From Coriobacteriia bacterium (lineage in GTDB: Bacteria; Actinomycetota; Coriobacteriia; Coriobacteriales; UBA8131), in contig WRFC01000056.1 in assembly GCA_009779015.1 (NCBI GenBank), forward strand, positions 1-5,874: 5,874 nucleotides of DNA, given 5' to 3'. Of the stretch, positions 1-5,802 are shown piece by piece. Positions within the stretch are counted from its first letter, which is position 1, and each line of letters starts with the position of its first letter. The translations under genes and the position numbers were made by a program. The notes beneath the pieces are model-generated. The model did not search any database. It saw only the letters and a list, made by a program, of their open reading frames with translations, and was not told where the DNA came from.

Positions 1-614
1 GGCACATCAAAGAGGCGGCCGGCCTCGACGTTAGAGGTTGACGCGCAGCCGCCGATGATGGCCGCCCGCGAGGCGTAGATGCCGCCCGCCGGGCCCTGGG
101 CGCGGCGCAGGCCAAACTCGGCCACCGGCCCCTCGGCAGCCTGGCAGACCCGCGCCGCCTTGGTGGCGATGAGGCTCTGAAAGCCAACTTGGTTGAGCAT
201 CACGGTCTCGAGCAGCTGGGCCTCTAAGATCGGCCCGGTCACGGTAATCAGGGGCTCATAGGGAAATATCACGCTGCCCTCAGGCACCGCCGCCACATCG
301 AGGCTGAACTCAAGCCTGCGCAGGTAGTCGATGAACTCGGTGGAGAAGAGCGGGTCGCCCGAGGCGCTTTTGACCTCGGCCAGGTACGCGCAGTCGTCGG
401 CGTCAAAGCCAAAGCCCGCGATGATCTCGACCAGCTGCTCCATGCCGCAGGCGATGGTGTAGCCGCCTTTGAACGGGTTATCGCGAAAGTGCAGGTAAAA
501 GCAGGCCTCTAGGCGGTCGAGGCCAGACCTGAAGTAGCCCTGCGCCTGGGTCAGCTGATAGAGGTCGGTGAGCAGCGCCCGGGACCCGGGGGCGGCCGGC
601 CAGGTGTTAAGCAT
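1..614 (-). CDS. pncB: Nicotinate phosphoribosyltransferase, N-terminal part (runs off the window)
   Basis: This enzyme converts nicotinate and PRPP, with ATP hydrolysis, to nicotinate mononucleotide in the cytosolic Preiss-Handler NAD salvage route. I translated this region by hand. It opens at ATG 614-612 and stays open to base 1, giving 204 full codons. Family signatures are clear: LLTDLYQLTQAQGYF (residues 14-28), the core EFGLRRAQGP (166-175) and TSNVEAGRLFDVP (193-205), which aligns with the usual gTSNvlAg.lfgiP. The conserved active-site His region normally follows directly and lies outside the window. The start codon overlaps the ricT stop by 8 bp (ATGCTTAA), so translation is probably coupled to ricT. 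GGTGA just upstream is a weak possible ribosome site. The family is certain; completeness of the gene cannot be judged. Confidence 0.93.
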   Translation of the reverse strand, partial: MLNTWPAAPGSRALLTDLYQLTQAQGYFRSGLDRLEACFYLHFRDNPFKGGYTIACGMEQLVEIIAGFGFDADDCAYLAEVKSASGDPLFSTEFIDYLRRLEFSLDVAAVPEGSVIFPYEPLITVTGPILEAQLLETVMLNQVGFQSLIATKAARVCQAAEGPVAEFGLRRAQGPAGGIYASRAAIIGGCASTSNVEAGRLFDV

Positions 615-2250
615 TTTCACCGGGAGAAGTGCCTGCACCTGGGGCAGCGCTGTTGCCGCTGCCGTTGCCGCTGCCTGGGGCACCGCTGCCGCCGCTGCCA
701 CTGGCACCGCCGCCGCCGTTGCTGCCGCTACCGCCACGGCGAGGCCGCCGCCGGCGCACATTCAAATCTCCAGAGCCATCGCCATCCGCTGCCGGCCTCG
801 GCGACTGGGTGCCGTCCCCGGCTATCGAGCGACCGCTGCGCAAGCCCGAGGAATGGCGGCCGGGACGCGGCTTTTCTCCACCTGAAGGGCCATCGGCCGT
901 GGCCGACGCCCGGTTTCGGGCTGACTGCCCTTGGCGTTCGGTCTGCCCTTGGCGCTCGGACTGCCCTTGGCGTTCGGACTGTCCCGGCCTCTCGGACTGC
1001 CCGCCCGCTTGGCGCCGGCGCCGGGGGTGCCGGTCGGCCGAAGCGTCGGCAGCGCTGAGGCCCGCGCCTTCTGCCACCGCTTGCCCGCTCGACCCGCTCG
1101 GCCCGCCCTGGCCGCCCTGGCCGCCCTGGCCGCGCCCGCCACGCCCGCCGCGCTGGCTGCGCCGCTCGCCACGCTCGCCCGCTGGGTCGCGCCGCTCGCC
1201 GCCCTGTCCGCGCCCGCCGCGCTCGCCGGCCTCTGCCCGGCCGCCTTTGCCGCCCTCGCCCTCGGGCTTCTTCGCCCGCCGGGGGCGGCGGTTCTCAACT
1301 GCCCCGACCGCTGAGCCAGACTCGATATCTACCAGGTCGGCCTCACGGTCAAAAGCCATCAGCGAGAGCATGATGGCCGGCGAGGCCGATTTTTCTAGGG
1401 CCTCGCGGCTCACCCGGCAGGGCTTTTGGCCGTCTTTGCCCGGGCAGTCGCATTCCAGGTCCTTGAGCGGCACGGCAAAGCTCTTGCCGTCCTCGAGGGA
1501 CAGCGTCACCGCCTCGCGCGGGGTGTCCAGTGCCGAGACCTTGGCATTGCCCAGCGGCGTCTCGATGAGGGCGCCTTTCTTGGGCGCTCGCGACTTAAAG
1601 TCTTTGTAAGCCTCAAACTCGTAGCGCAAGCAGCACATCAAGCGCCCGCAGGCACCCGAGATCTTGACCGGGTTCAAGGGCAGGTCCTGCTCTTTGGCCA
1701 TGCGGATCGAGACCAGCTGAAACTCGCCGCCCAGCCGCGAGCAGCAAAGCTCTTCTCCACAATGTGAGAAGCCCCCGATCATGCGGGCCTCGTCGCGCAC
1801 GCCTATCTGGCGCAGCTCGACCCGCAGTTTGAGCTGGCTGGCCAGGTCGCGCACGAGCTCGCGGAAATCGACCCGTTCTTCGCTGCAGAAGTAGAAGATG
1901 GCCTTGTCGCCGCTAAAGAGGTACTCGGCCGTGACGGGCTTCATTTCTAGGCCCGATTCTGAGACCAGCCGTTTGAAGACCTGGAGGGCCGACACCGCCT
2001 TGGCGTCCAGCTCGTCTGCCCTGTCCAGGTCGTCCTCGTCCAAGACACGGATGACCGGCTTCAGCGGCGTGGGCAGGCCGGCGATTTCTTTGGCGCTCAG
2101 CTCGGTGCCGGTGGCCTGGACCAGCCCGACCTCTTGGCCGCGCTCGGTCTCGACCAGTACGGGGTCGCCGACCGCGAATTCTTGGCCGGCCGGGTCAAAG
2201 CTGTAGTTTTTGGCGCTGTAGCGCAGTTTGACCGAGACGACTGCTGTCAT
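607..2250 (-). CDS. ricT: PSP1-domain protein RicT (YaaT) with long Gly/Arg-rich C-terminal tail
   Basis: This is a RicT/YaaT-family protein. In Bacillus subtilis RicT works with RicA and RicF in an iron-sulfur complex that affects RNase Y mRNA processing; whether that role holds here is inference. The conserved core covers roughly residues 1-310. It has a beta-rich N-terminus, the PSP1 region (about 60-150) and the cysteine signature GEELCCSRL (165-173) followed by NPVKISGACGRLMCCLRYE (193-211). Candidate cluster ligands are C164, C169, C170, C201, C206 and C207; C267, C269 and C278 form a further group. From about residue 321 to 547 the chain is low-complexity Gly/Arg/Gln/Ser, with RGG at 344, 367, 370 and 505, Arg clusters at 409-413 and 499-505, and tandem hexapeptides at 417-446. 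B. subtilis RicT is about 275 residues, so this protein is roughly twice as long. GAGG lies 5 nt before ATG 2250, supporting that start. The gene follows holB, as in many Firmicutes and Coriobacteriia. Confidence 0.92.
   Translation of the reverse strand: MTAVVSVKLRYSAKNYSFDPAGQEFAVGDPVLVETERGQEVGLVQATGTELSAKEIAGLPTPLKPVIRVLDEDDLDRADELDAKAVSALQVFKRLVSESGLEMKPVTAEYLFSGDKAIFYFCSEERVDFRELVRDLASQLKLRVELRQIGVRDEARMIGGFSHCGEELCCSRLGGEFQLVSIRMAKEQDLPLNPVKISGACGRLMCCLRYEFEAYKDFKSRAPKKGALIETPLGNAKVSALDTPREAVTLSLEDGKSFAVPLKDLECDCPGKDGQKPCRVSREALEKSASPAIMLSLMAFDREADLVDIESGSAVGAVENRRPRRAKKPEGEGGKGGRAEAGERGGRGQGGERRDPAGERGERRSQRGGRGGRGQGGQGGQGGPSGSSGQAVAEGAGLSAADASADRHPRRRRQAGGQSERPGQSERQGQSERQGQTERQGQSARNRASATADGPSGGEKPRPGRHSSGLRSGRSIAGDGTQSPRPAADGDGSGDLNVRRRRPRRGGSGSNGGGGASGSGGSGAPGSGNGSGNSAAPGAGTSPGENA
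925..996 (-). repeat. Four tandem 18-bp units coding the GQSERQ hexapeptide in the RicT tail
   Basis: On the plus strand the unit CTGCCCTTGGCGTTCGGT recurs at 925-942, 943-960 and 961-978 with one or two changes, and a more diverged copy lies at 979-996. On the coding strand this gives GQSERP, GQSERQ, GQSERQ, GQTERQ and GQSARN-like units (RicT residues 417-446). The period is a multiple of three, so unit gain or loss keeps the frame. No spacers are present, so this is a coding minisatellite and not a CRISPR array. Confidence 0.88.
1102..1131 (-). repeat. 9-bp GGQ-coding tandem repeat in the RicT tail
   Basis: The unit GCCGCCCTG (plus strand) is repeated about three times and encodes GQGGQGGQGG, RicT residues 374-383. 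It follows directly after two RGG motifs (367-372). It is part of the disordered tail and keeps the reading frame. Confidence 0.75.
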
Positions 2251-2306
2251 TTCTGCCTCATATCAGACATATATCATCATTGCTTTCTATTATCCTAAAA
2301 CCCTCA

Positions 2307-2323
2307 AGAACACGGTTTGTTCT
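2307..2323 (-). repeat. Perfect 6-bp inverted repeat in the ricT leader
   Basis: AGAACA and TGTTCT arms flank a 5-nt loop (AGAACA-AACCG-TGTTCT on the minus strand). A short T run (GGGTTTT) follows 3 nt after the hairpin on that strand. It could be a weak terminator, an attenuator stem or an operator for a dimeric regulator. The stem is short and A+T-rich, so terminator strength would be low. Confidence 0.3.
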
Positions 2324-2346
2324 GGTTCGGTTGTCTTGCGCTCGCA

Positions 2347-2367
2347 GCCCCGGGGCAGCCCCGGGGC
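2347..2367. repeat. Twin 10-bp perfect palindromes downstream of holB
   Basis: GCCCCGGGGC occurs at 2347-2356 and again at 2358-2367, separated by a single base. Each copy is its own reverse complement, and the two copies can also pair with each other, so the RNA could form one long GC-only stem. It lies 22 bp past the holB stop. No T run follows on either strand, so it is not a standard intrinsic terminator; it may pause RNA polymerase or protect a 3' end. Confidence 0.6.
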
Positions 2368-2389
2368 GGCCCATTGGCTGGCAGCGCGG

Positions 2390-3670
2390 CTAGTTGACGG
2401 CGCGCGCGGCCTCAAAGAGCAGCGATTCAAACACCGATTGTACTGAGACATTATACTGCAAGCGTTTCTCGGACTGATCGACCTGTCCGAGCAGCCTCAG
2501 GCAGGCCGCCTCGCTGGTACGCCCGCGAAAGAGGCTGATGGCCTCGATGACGTCACGGTTGACGCAGTCCTCTGCGCGCCCCAGGCCAATCAGCAGCGCG
2601 TCGCGGTACCACGAGCGCAAGACGTTTAAGACCTCGATGACGTTGCGCCGCTCTAAGGCGCTGAGCTCGCGTTTTTGGCGCTGCTCGAGGCTGCTCAGGG
2701 CGCCCTTGCTCAGCTGTTCTTTGCCGGCCTCGAGCTCTTCGGCATGACGCAGGCGGGCGCTGTCCAGCGGCGCCCGGGCCACGGTCACAAGCTTTTTAGC
2801 GGCCTCTAGCAGGTCATGGGCGTCTTTGCGCTCGAGCGAGCTTAAAATGCCGATGACCTCGCGCCTAAAGGCGCGCCGCGACTCGGTGTTGATGTAGCTG
2901 CGTGCCTGGCTGACCGAACCGCCGCCGACCGAGAGGGCGATGCGCGCCTGGTCGTCGTTGGCGCCCGTCTCGGCCGCCAAGATGTTGATGGCCGCAACCT
3001 CGGACAAGGCCACAAAGCTGACCAGCTGGCAGCGCGAGGCAATCGTATCAAGCACGCCCGCCCGGGTGCGCGCGATGAGGATGAAACGCACGCTCGGGGG
3101 CGGCTCTTCAAGCAGCTTTAGAAAGGCGTTGGCGGTGCTGGCCGAAAGGCGGTCGGCCTCTTTGATGATATAGACCTTGCGCCGCGCCCGCATCGGCTTT
3201 AAAAAGGCATCTCTGGCCAGTTGGGCAATCTGCTCGAGCAGGTACGATTGCGCGCCCTCGGGCTCTAAGACGTGCAAATCGGGATGAGTGCGGCGGCGTA
3301 CGCGCCCGCATTCGTCACAGTTGTCGGCGCCCCCGTTGGGGCAGAGCTGGCTCTGCGCCAGCAGCAGGGCGGCCTCGGTCTTGCCTGCGCCGACCGGCCC
3401 CGTAAAGAGAAAGGCCTGCGCGAGCTGGTCGTCGGGGGGAGGGGTACCGGGGGCGCCGGCCGCTGGGGCGCTGTCGCCGGCCGCTGGGGCGCTGTCGCCG
3501 GCCGCCGGGGCGGGGGCGGGGGCAGCCGGGGTGGGAACGGGGGCGCCGTCGCCGGCCGCCGGGGTGCCGTCGCCGACCGCCGGGGCGGTGGCACGTGACA
3601 GGTAGCGCGCCACCAGCTCTTGCCCGACCAGCTCGTCAAAGGGCGGACGGATCTCTGGATCAAAGCTCAT
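2390..3670 (-). CDS. holB: DNA polymerase III delta-prime (clamp loader) subunit
   Basis: This is a clamp-loader AAA+ subunit that helps load the sliding clamp onto primed DNA. Numbering is from ATG 3670 (426 aa). FDELVGQELVARYL (11-24) is the usual N-terminal entry. A low-complexity Pro/Ala/Gly/Asp insertion fills residues 28-81. Then come the Walker A loop GPVGAGKT (91-98), a zinc-module region with Cys at 110, 118 and 121, the Walker B-like strand VYIIKEAD (166-173), NAFLKLLEEPP (181-191) and the sensor/finger motif SRC (212-214). A charged helical stretch (about 302-345) precedes the C-terminal collar helices. The zinc module normally has four Cys; Ala115 occupies what I believe is the second ligand. 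I chose ATG 3670 because it overlaps the upstream stop as ATGA; ATG 3694 would add 8 residues without a good ribosome site. DnaX (tau/gamma) is the main alternative; the delta-prime call rests on tmk and ricT neighbours and length. Confidence 0.9.
   Translation of the reverse strand: MSFDPEIRPPFDELVGQELVARYLSRATAPAVGDGTPAAGDGAPVPTPAAPAPAPAAGDSAPAAGDSAPAAGAPGTPPPDDQLAQAFLFTGPVGAGKTEAALLLAQSQLCPNGGADNCDECGRVRRRTHPDLHVLEPEGAQSYLLEQIAQLARDAFLKPMRARRKVYIIKEADRLSASTANAFLKLLEEPPPSVRFILIARTRAGVLDTIASRCQLVSFVALSEVAAINILAAETGANDDQARIALSVGGGSVSQARSYINTESRRAFRREVIGILSSLERKDAHDLLEAAKKLVTVARAPLDSARLRHAEELEAGKEQLSKGALSSLEQRQKRELSALERRNVIEVLNVLRSWYRDALLIGLGRAEDCVNRDVIEAISLFRGRTSEAACLRLLGQVDQSEKRLQYNVSVQSVFESLLFEAARAVN
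3455..3592 (-). repeat. Interrupted 21-bp tandem repeats coding AAGDSAP-like heptapeptides in HolB
   Basis: The plus-strand unit GCCGGCCGCTGGGGCGCTGTC is identical at 3455-3475 and 3476-3496. Diverged copies lie at 3497-3517, 3551-3571 and 3572-3592, with a Pro/Ala-coding break between. On the coding strand they read as AAGDSAP, AAGDGAP, AVGDGTP and similar. The period is a multiple of three. The two identical copies suggest recent duplication by slippage or unequal crossing over. Confidence 0.88.
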
Positions 3671-4317
3671 ATGAGTGTTTCTATGAGTCGCCATTCCGAA
3701 AGCTTTTGGTTTACCCTGTCCAGGTCAAACCTCTCAAACAGCTGCTCTTCTCCCCATTCGACCGTTTCTTGGTGATCAGGGTTCGTCTGATCATTTATTA
3801 TCTCTAGAAAATTGATAAATCCGCCCTCTCCTCCAACATCTTCGGGCGGGGCATCGCCGCTGCCCTGCAGGCAGGTCGGCTCGCTTAGAGCAGCGTCTTT
3901 GATTGTTTCTAAAAGCTTGATTTTTACCTCCCAGCTGTCACCGTAGTCATAGGAATAGACGGCGGTCCTGGTCCTGGGAAAAATATCACTGAGCAGTATT
4001 TCTGAAGCTGCTACTTCTTCGGATCGATCTGAACCAAAGATATCTGCCCAGATCGAGTCAATTGCCCCGGTATCAGTCTCGGTTATCTTCAGCACTTCGC
4101 CATTCGATTTTAGTCGAAAGTCAAACAGATGATAGCCGAGCCAATTAAATGCCGCTTGAAGAACAAAGTGAAAATCCAGGAATGTGTAATCGCTGGGAAC
4201 GATGATTTCGCGCCAGCAAGTCAGCTCCCAAAAGTCGAGTTTGGCCATAAACCTAAAGGCCCTCTTTTTGCTTGGCACCGGCTTGGGTGCATCTGCTTTT
4301 TGTTTATTATCAGACAT
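3667..4317 (-). CDS. pRiA4b ORF-3-like family protein, function unknown
   Basis: This 216-aa soluble protein belongs to the plasmid pRiA4b ORF-3-like family (MM3350-like fold), whose biochemical role is not established. Family marks visible are WREIIVP (35-41), TFLDFHFVLQAAFNW (45-59), HLFDF (63-67), YSYDYGDSWEV (121-131) and C149 followed by GSGDAPPEDVGGEGGF (152-167). The C-terminal FDLDRVNQKL (197-206) also fits. No signal peptide or membrane segment is seen. The family start is well supported by GGAGAGGA 2 nt before ATG 4317. The gene is clearly lower in GC than its neighbours, near half by eye, and sits between tmk and holB, where Firmicutes carry yaaQ-yaaR. Its stop overlaps the holB start (ATGA). 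I infer acquisition by transfer, followed by, or selected for, coupling to holB. Confidence 0.88.
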   Translation of the reverse strand: MSDNKQKADAPKPVPSKKRAFRFMAKLDFWELTCWREIIVPSDYTFLDFHFVLQAAFNWLGYHLFDFRLKSNGEVLKITETDTGAIDSIWADIFGSDRSEEVAASEILLSDIFPRTRTAVYSYDYGDSWEVKIKLLETIKDAALSEPTCLQGSGDAPPEDVGGEGGFINFLEIINDQTNPDHQETVEWGEEQLFERFDLDRVNQKLSEWRLIETLI

Positions 4318-4430
4318 TGTCCTCTCCGTTCTCTAGCCATGACCAATAGCTTATCATCCTTTGCCACAAACCGGCTCTGTATCCTACGATCCGTCTTGCC
4401 ATTCACCAGCTAGCATGCCAGCCTCTTGAG
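4318..4430 (-). promoter_or_regulatory. tmk to pRiA4b-gene intergenic region, possible internal promoter
   Basis: This 113-bp gap has no convincing gene. It is moderately A+T-rich compared with tmk. On the minus strand TTGTGG (4369-4364) resembles a -35 box, but no good -10 lies 16-18 bp downstream; GATAAG and TATTGG are too close. Overlapping palindromes GCTAGC (4409-4414) and GCATGC (4413-4418) lie just after the tmk stop but form no terminator-like stem. A promoter serving the pRiA4b gene and holB is possible but unproven. Confidence 0.25.
4320..4327 (-). promoter_or_regulatory. Strong ribosome binding site of the pRiA4b-family gene
   Basis: The coding strand reads GGAGAGGACA-ATG. The GGAG core sits 6 nt and AGGA 2 nt before ATG 4317. 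It is the best Shine-Dalgarno match in the window and fixes this start. By contrast the downstream holB start has no evident site, consistent with holB being translated by coupling from this gene. Confidence 0.75.
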
Positions 4431-5135
4431 TTAGCGCGTCTGGGCGCGCTTGGCCGACTTTATGAGTTGGTCGCTCAACTGAAAATCCAGCGGCAGGCCG
4501 GGGAGAAGGCCAACGACGGCCGCCGCCACCTCTGCGGCTGTCGTGCGCTTATCCTCATCTGGAGCAATCAGGCAGATGCGCTCGGGCTCGGCCTTAGCCA
4601 GCTCGATAAAGCCCTGGGTCACGCGCTCGTGAAAATCCAGCCCCTCGGACTCCAGGCGGTCGGCACCTGCGGCCTGGGCCTTGGCCAGCGAGCCTTGGAC
4701 GTCACTGACGAAGACGATTGTGCGGTCCGGTGTGAGGCCGCGGCTGCCGATGGCGTTAGCCTGGCGCACCAGCGGCAGGGGCAGGCCGCGCCCATAGCCC
4801 TGGTAGGCCAGCGTGGAGTCGATGAAGCGGTCGAGCAGGACCACGCGGCCGCTGGCCAGCGCCGGGGCGATCTGCTCGGCCACCAGCTGGGCGCGCGCGG
4901 CCTCGTAGAGCAGCAGCTCGGCCAGGGCATCGATGTCGGTGTTCTCGAGGTCGAGCAAGAAGGCGCGGATCTTCTCGCCGATGCGGCTGCCGCCGGGCTC
5001 GCGCAGCATCAGCACCTGGCGGCCAGAGGCCTCGATGCGGGCGGCCAACAGCCTAATGTGGGTCGACTTGCCAACGCCTTCTCCGCCTTCAAAACTGATC
5101 AGCACGCCTGGACTGGTGGTCGCGTTTGCGCTCAT
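4431..5135 (-). CDS. tmk: Thymidylate kinase (dTMP kinase)
   Basis: This cytosolic enzyme phosphorylates dTMP to dTDP with ATP, an essential step for dTTP. Visible motifs are the P-loop FEGGEGVGKST (15-25), REPGG (45-49), LLYEAARAQLV (75-85, the usual A.RAQh region), the DRF motif in LLDRFIDSTLAYQGYGRGL (100-118) and the LID segment DRLESEGLDFHERV (159-172). It is 234 aa, about 20-30 longer than most family members, mainly from the C-terminal stretch after about residue 210. ATG 5135 overlaps the stop of the upstream fumarase beta gene by 4 bp (ATGA), which supports this start and translational coupling. Tmk commonly precedes holB in related genomes; here the pRiA4b-family gene intervenes. 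Confidence 0.96.
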   Translation of the reverse strand: MSANATTSPGVLISFEGGEGVGKSTHIRLLAARIEASGRQVLMLREPGGSRIGEKIRAFLLDLENTDIDALAELLLYEAARAQLVAEQIAPALASGRVVLLDRFIDSTLAYQGYGRGLPLPLVRQANAIGSRGLTPDRTIVFVSDVQGSLAKAQAAGADRLESEGLDFHERVTQGFIELAKAEPERICLIAPDEDKRTTAAEVAAAVVGLLPGLPLDFQLSDQLIKSAKRAQTR

Positions 5136-5782
5136 TTGACCGCCGCCTTGCCTGGCACCAGCTGGTTGCCTTGGCTGTCGATGGCCACAAAGGCCATTAG
5201 GTCGCAGACCTTCAGGCGGTAGAGGGCCTCGGGGCCCAGGTCCTCCCAGGCCAACAGCTCGGCGCTCTGCACCGACCGCGCCAGCAACGCGGCCGCGCCG
5301 CCGATACAGCTCAAGTGCACCGATCCGGTCTGGCGGCAGCTTTCGGCCACCTCAGCGCTGCGCTGCCCCTTGCCGATGGTCAGGCAAACGCCGGCCGCAA
5401 AAAGCGCGGGGGCGGCGCCGTCCATGCGGCTAGCCGTCGTTGGGCCAATCGAGGCAAAGAGCCGTCCCGCCCCGGCGGCCGTTGGCCCGGCGTAAAAGAC
5501 AGCCTGCCCGGCCAGGCCAAAGGGCAGCTCGCCAAACTTTTGCAAGTGGCCGAGGCAACGCTCATGCCCAGCGTCGCGCATAGTATATAAGTAGCCATTG
5601 ATCAGAAGCGCGTCACCCACCCGCAAACCGGCCAGCGCCGCGCGGTCGATCTGGCCGTCCGGCGTCGCAGGCAGGGCCAGCGGGATGGGCGACGCCGGGG
5701 CGGGCGGAGTCTTGGCGGGCGGCACCGAGGCGGGCGGCGCCGGGGCGGGCGGCGTCTTGGCGGGTGGCACCGGAGCGTTCAT
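5132..5782 (-). CDS. Class I fumarate hydratase / L(+)-tartrate dehydratase beta subunit
   Basis: This is the C-terminal (beta) half of the two-subunit iron-sulfur hydro-lyases that interconvert fumarate and malate, or dehydrate tartrate. Numbering is from ATG 5782 (216 aa). Family motifs are LRVGDALLINGYLYTMRDAG (53-72), FYAGP (96-100), GPTTASRMD (113-121), IGKG (136-139), CIGGAAALLA (159-168), EDLGPEAL (180-187) and FVAIDSQGN (198-206). The first 35 or so residues are a Pro/Ala/Lys tract absent from typical members. The start is uncertain: ATG 5782 has AGGA 4 nt upstream, while GTG 5812 has a G-rich stretch and would overlap the alpha subunit by 10 bp. I favour ATG 5782. Fumarase versus tartrate dehydratase cannot be settled from this subunit; fumarase is likelier in an anaerobe. 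It is coupled to tmk by a 4-bp overlap. Confidence 0.92.
   Translation of the reverse strand: MNAPVPPAKTPPAPAPPASVPPAKTPPAPASPIPLALPATPDGQIDRAALAGLRVGDALLINGYLYTMRDAGHERCLGHLQKFGELPFGLAGQAVFYAGPTAAGAGRLFASIGPTTASRMDGAAPALFAAGVCLTIGKGQRSAEVAESCRQTGSVHLSCIGGAAALLARSVQSAELLAWEDLGPEALYRLKVCDLMAFVAIDSQGNQLVPGKAAVK
5693..5770 (-). repeat. 45-bp direct repeat coding PPAKTPPAPA in the fumarase beta N-terminus
   Basis: Residues VPPAKTPPAPA occur twice with a 15-residue period (45 bp), coded at 5738-5770 and 5693-5725. The DNA copies differ at only a few bases. The tract comes before the first recognisable family motif, and its period keeps the frame. Confidence 0.8.
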
Positions 5783-5802
5783 GTCATCCTGGTTATTGCT
5801 GT

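Larger units (their letters stand above)
2251..2389 (-). promoter_or_regulatory. holB-ricT intergenic leader, possible ricT promoter
   Basis: This 139-bp gap has two different halves. The holB-proximal part (about 2340-2389) is GC-rich and holds twin palindromes. The ricT-proximal part (2251-2330) is the most A+T-rich short stretch near ricT. On the minus strand it contains GATAAT (2294-2289) and GATATA-like hexamers that could serve as -10 elements, but I find no convincing -35 at 16-18 bp from either. GAGG (5 nt before ATG 2250) is the ricT ribosome site. A ricT/pncB promoter here is plausible from composition alone; the exact site is not determined. Confidence 0.35.

Noticed and set aside
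925..996. CRISPR-like repeat array
   Set aside because: The 18-bp units abut with no spacers, are in frame with ricT and code a hexapeptide repeat.
629..1609. Long plus-strand open frame of 326 codons opposite ricT
   Set aside because: It is Pro/Arg/Ala-rich and mirrors the Gly/Arg-coding strand of the ricT tail. It has no recognisable domain, and the opposite frame carries clear RicT motifs. High GC makes long antisense open frames common.
2347..2367. Intrinsic terminator after holB
   Set aside because: The stems are strong, but no T run follows on either strand, so I list the element only as palindromic repeats.
3671..3694. Upstream ATG 3694 as the holB start
   Set aside because: It adds eight residues unlike the family, overlaps the upstream gene by 28 bp and lacks a good ribosome site. 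ATG 3670 makes the classic ATGA overlap and gives a normal N-terminus.
4221..4406. Minus-strand 61-codon open frame starting in the tmk to pRiA4b gap
   Set aside because: It overlaps the start of the pRiA4b-family gene in another frame, has no clear ribosome site and no recognised motif. The strong Shine-Dalgarno serves the pRiA4b frame.
4467..5222. Plus-strand open frame of 251 codons opposite tmk
   Set aside because: It is an antisense shadow of the well-supported tmk gene, with no family motif and biased Gln/Leu/Gly composition.
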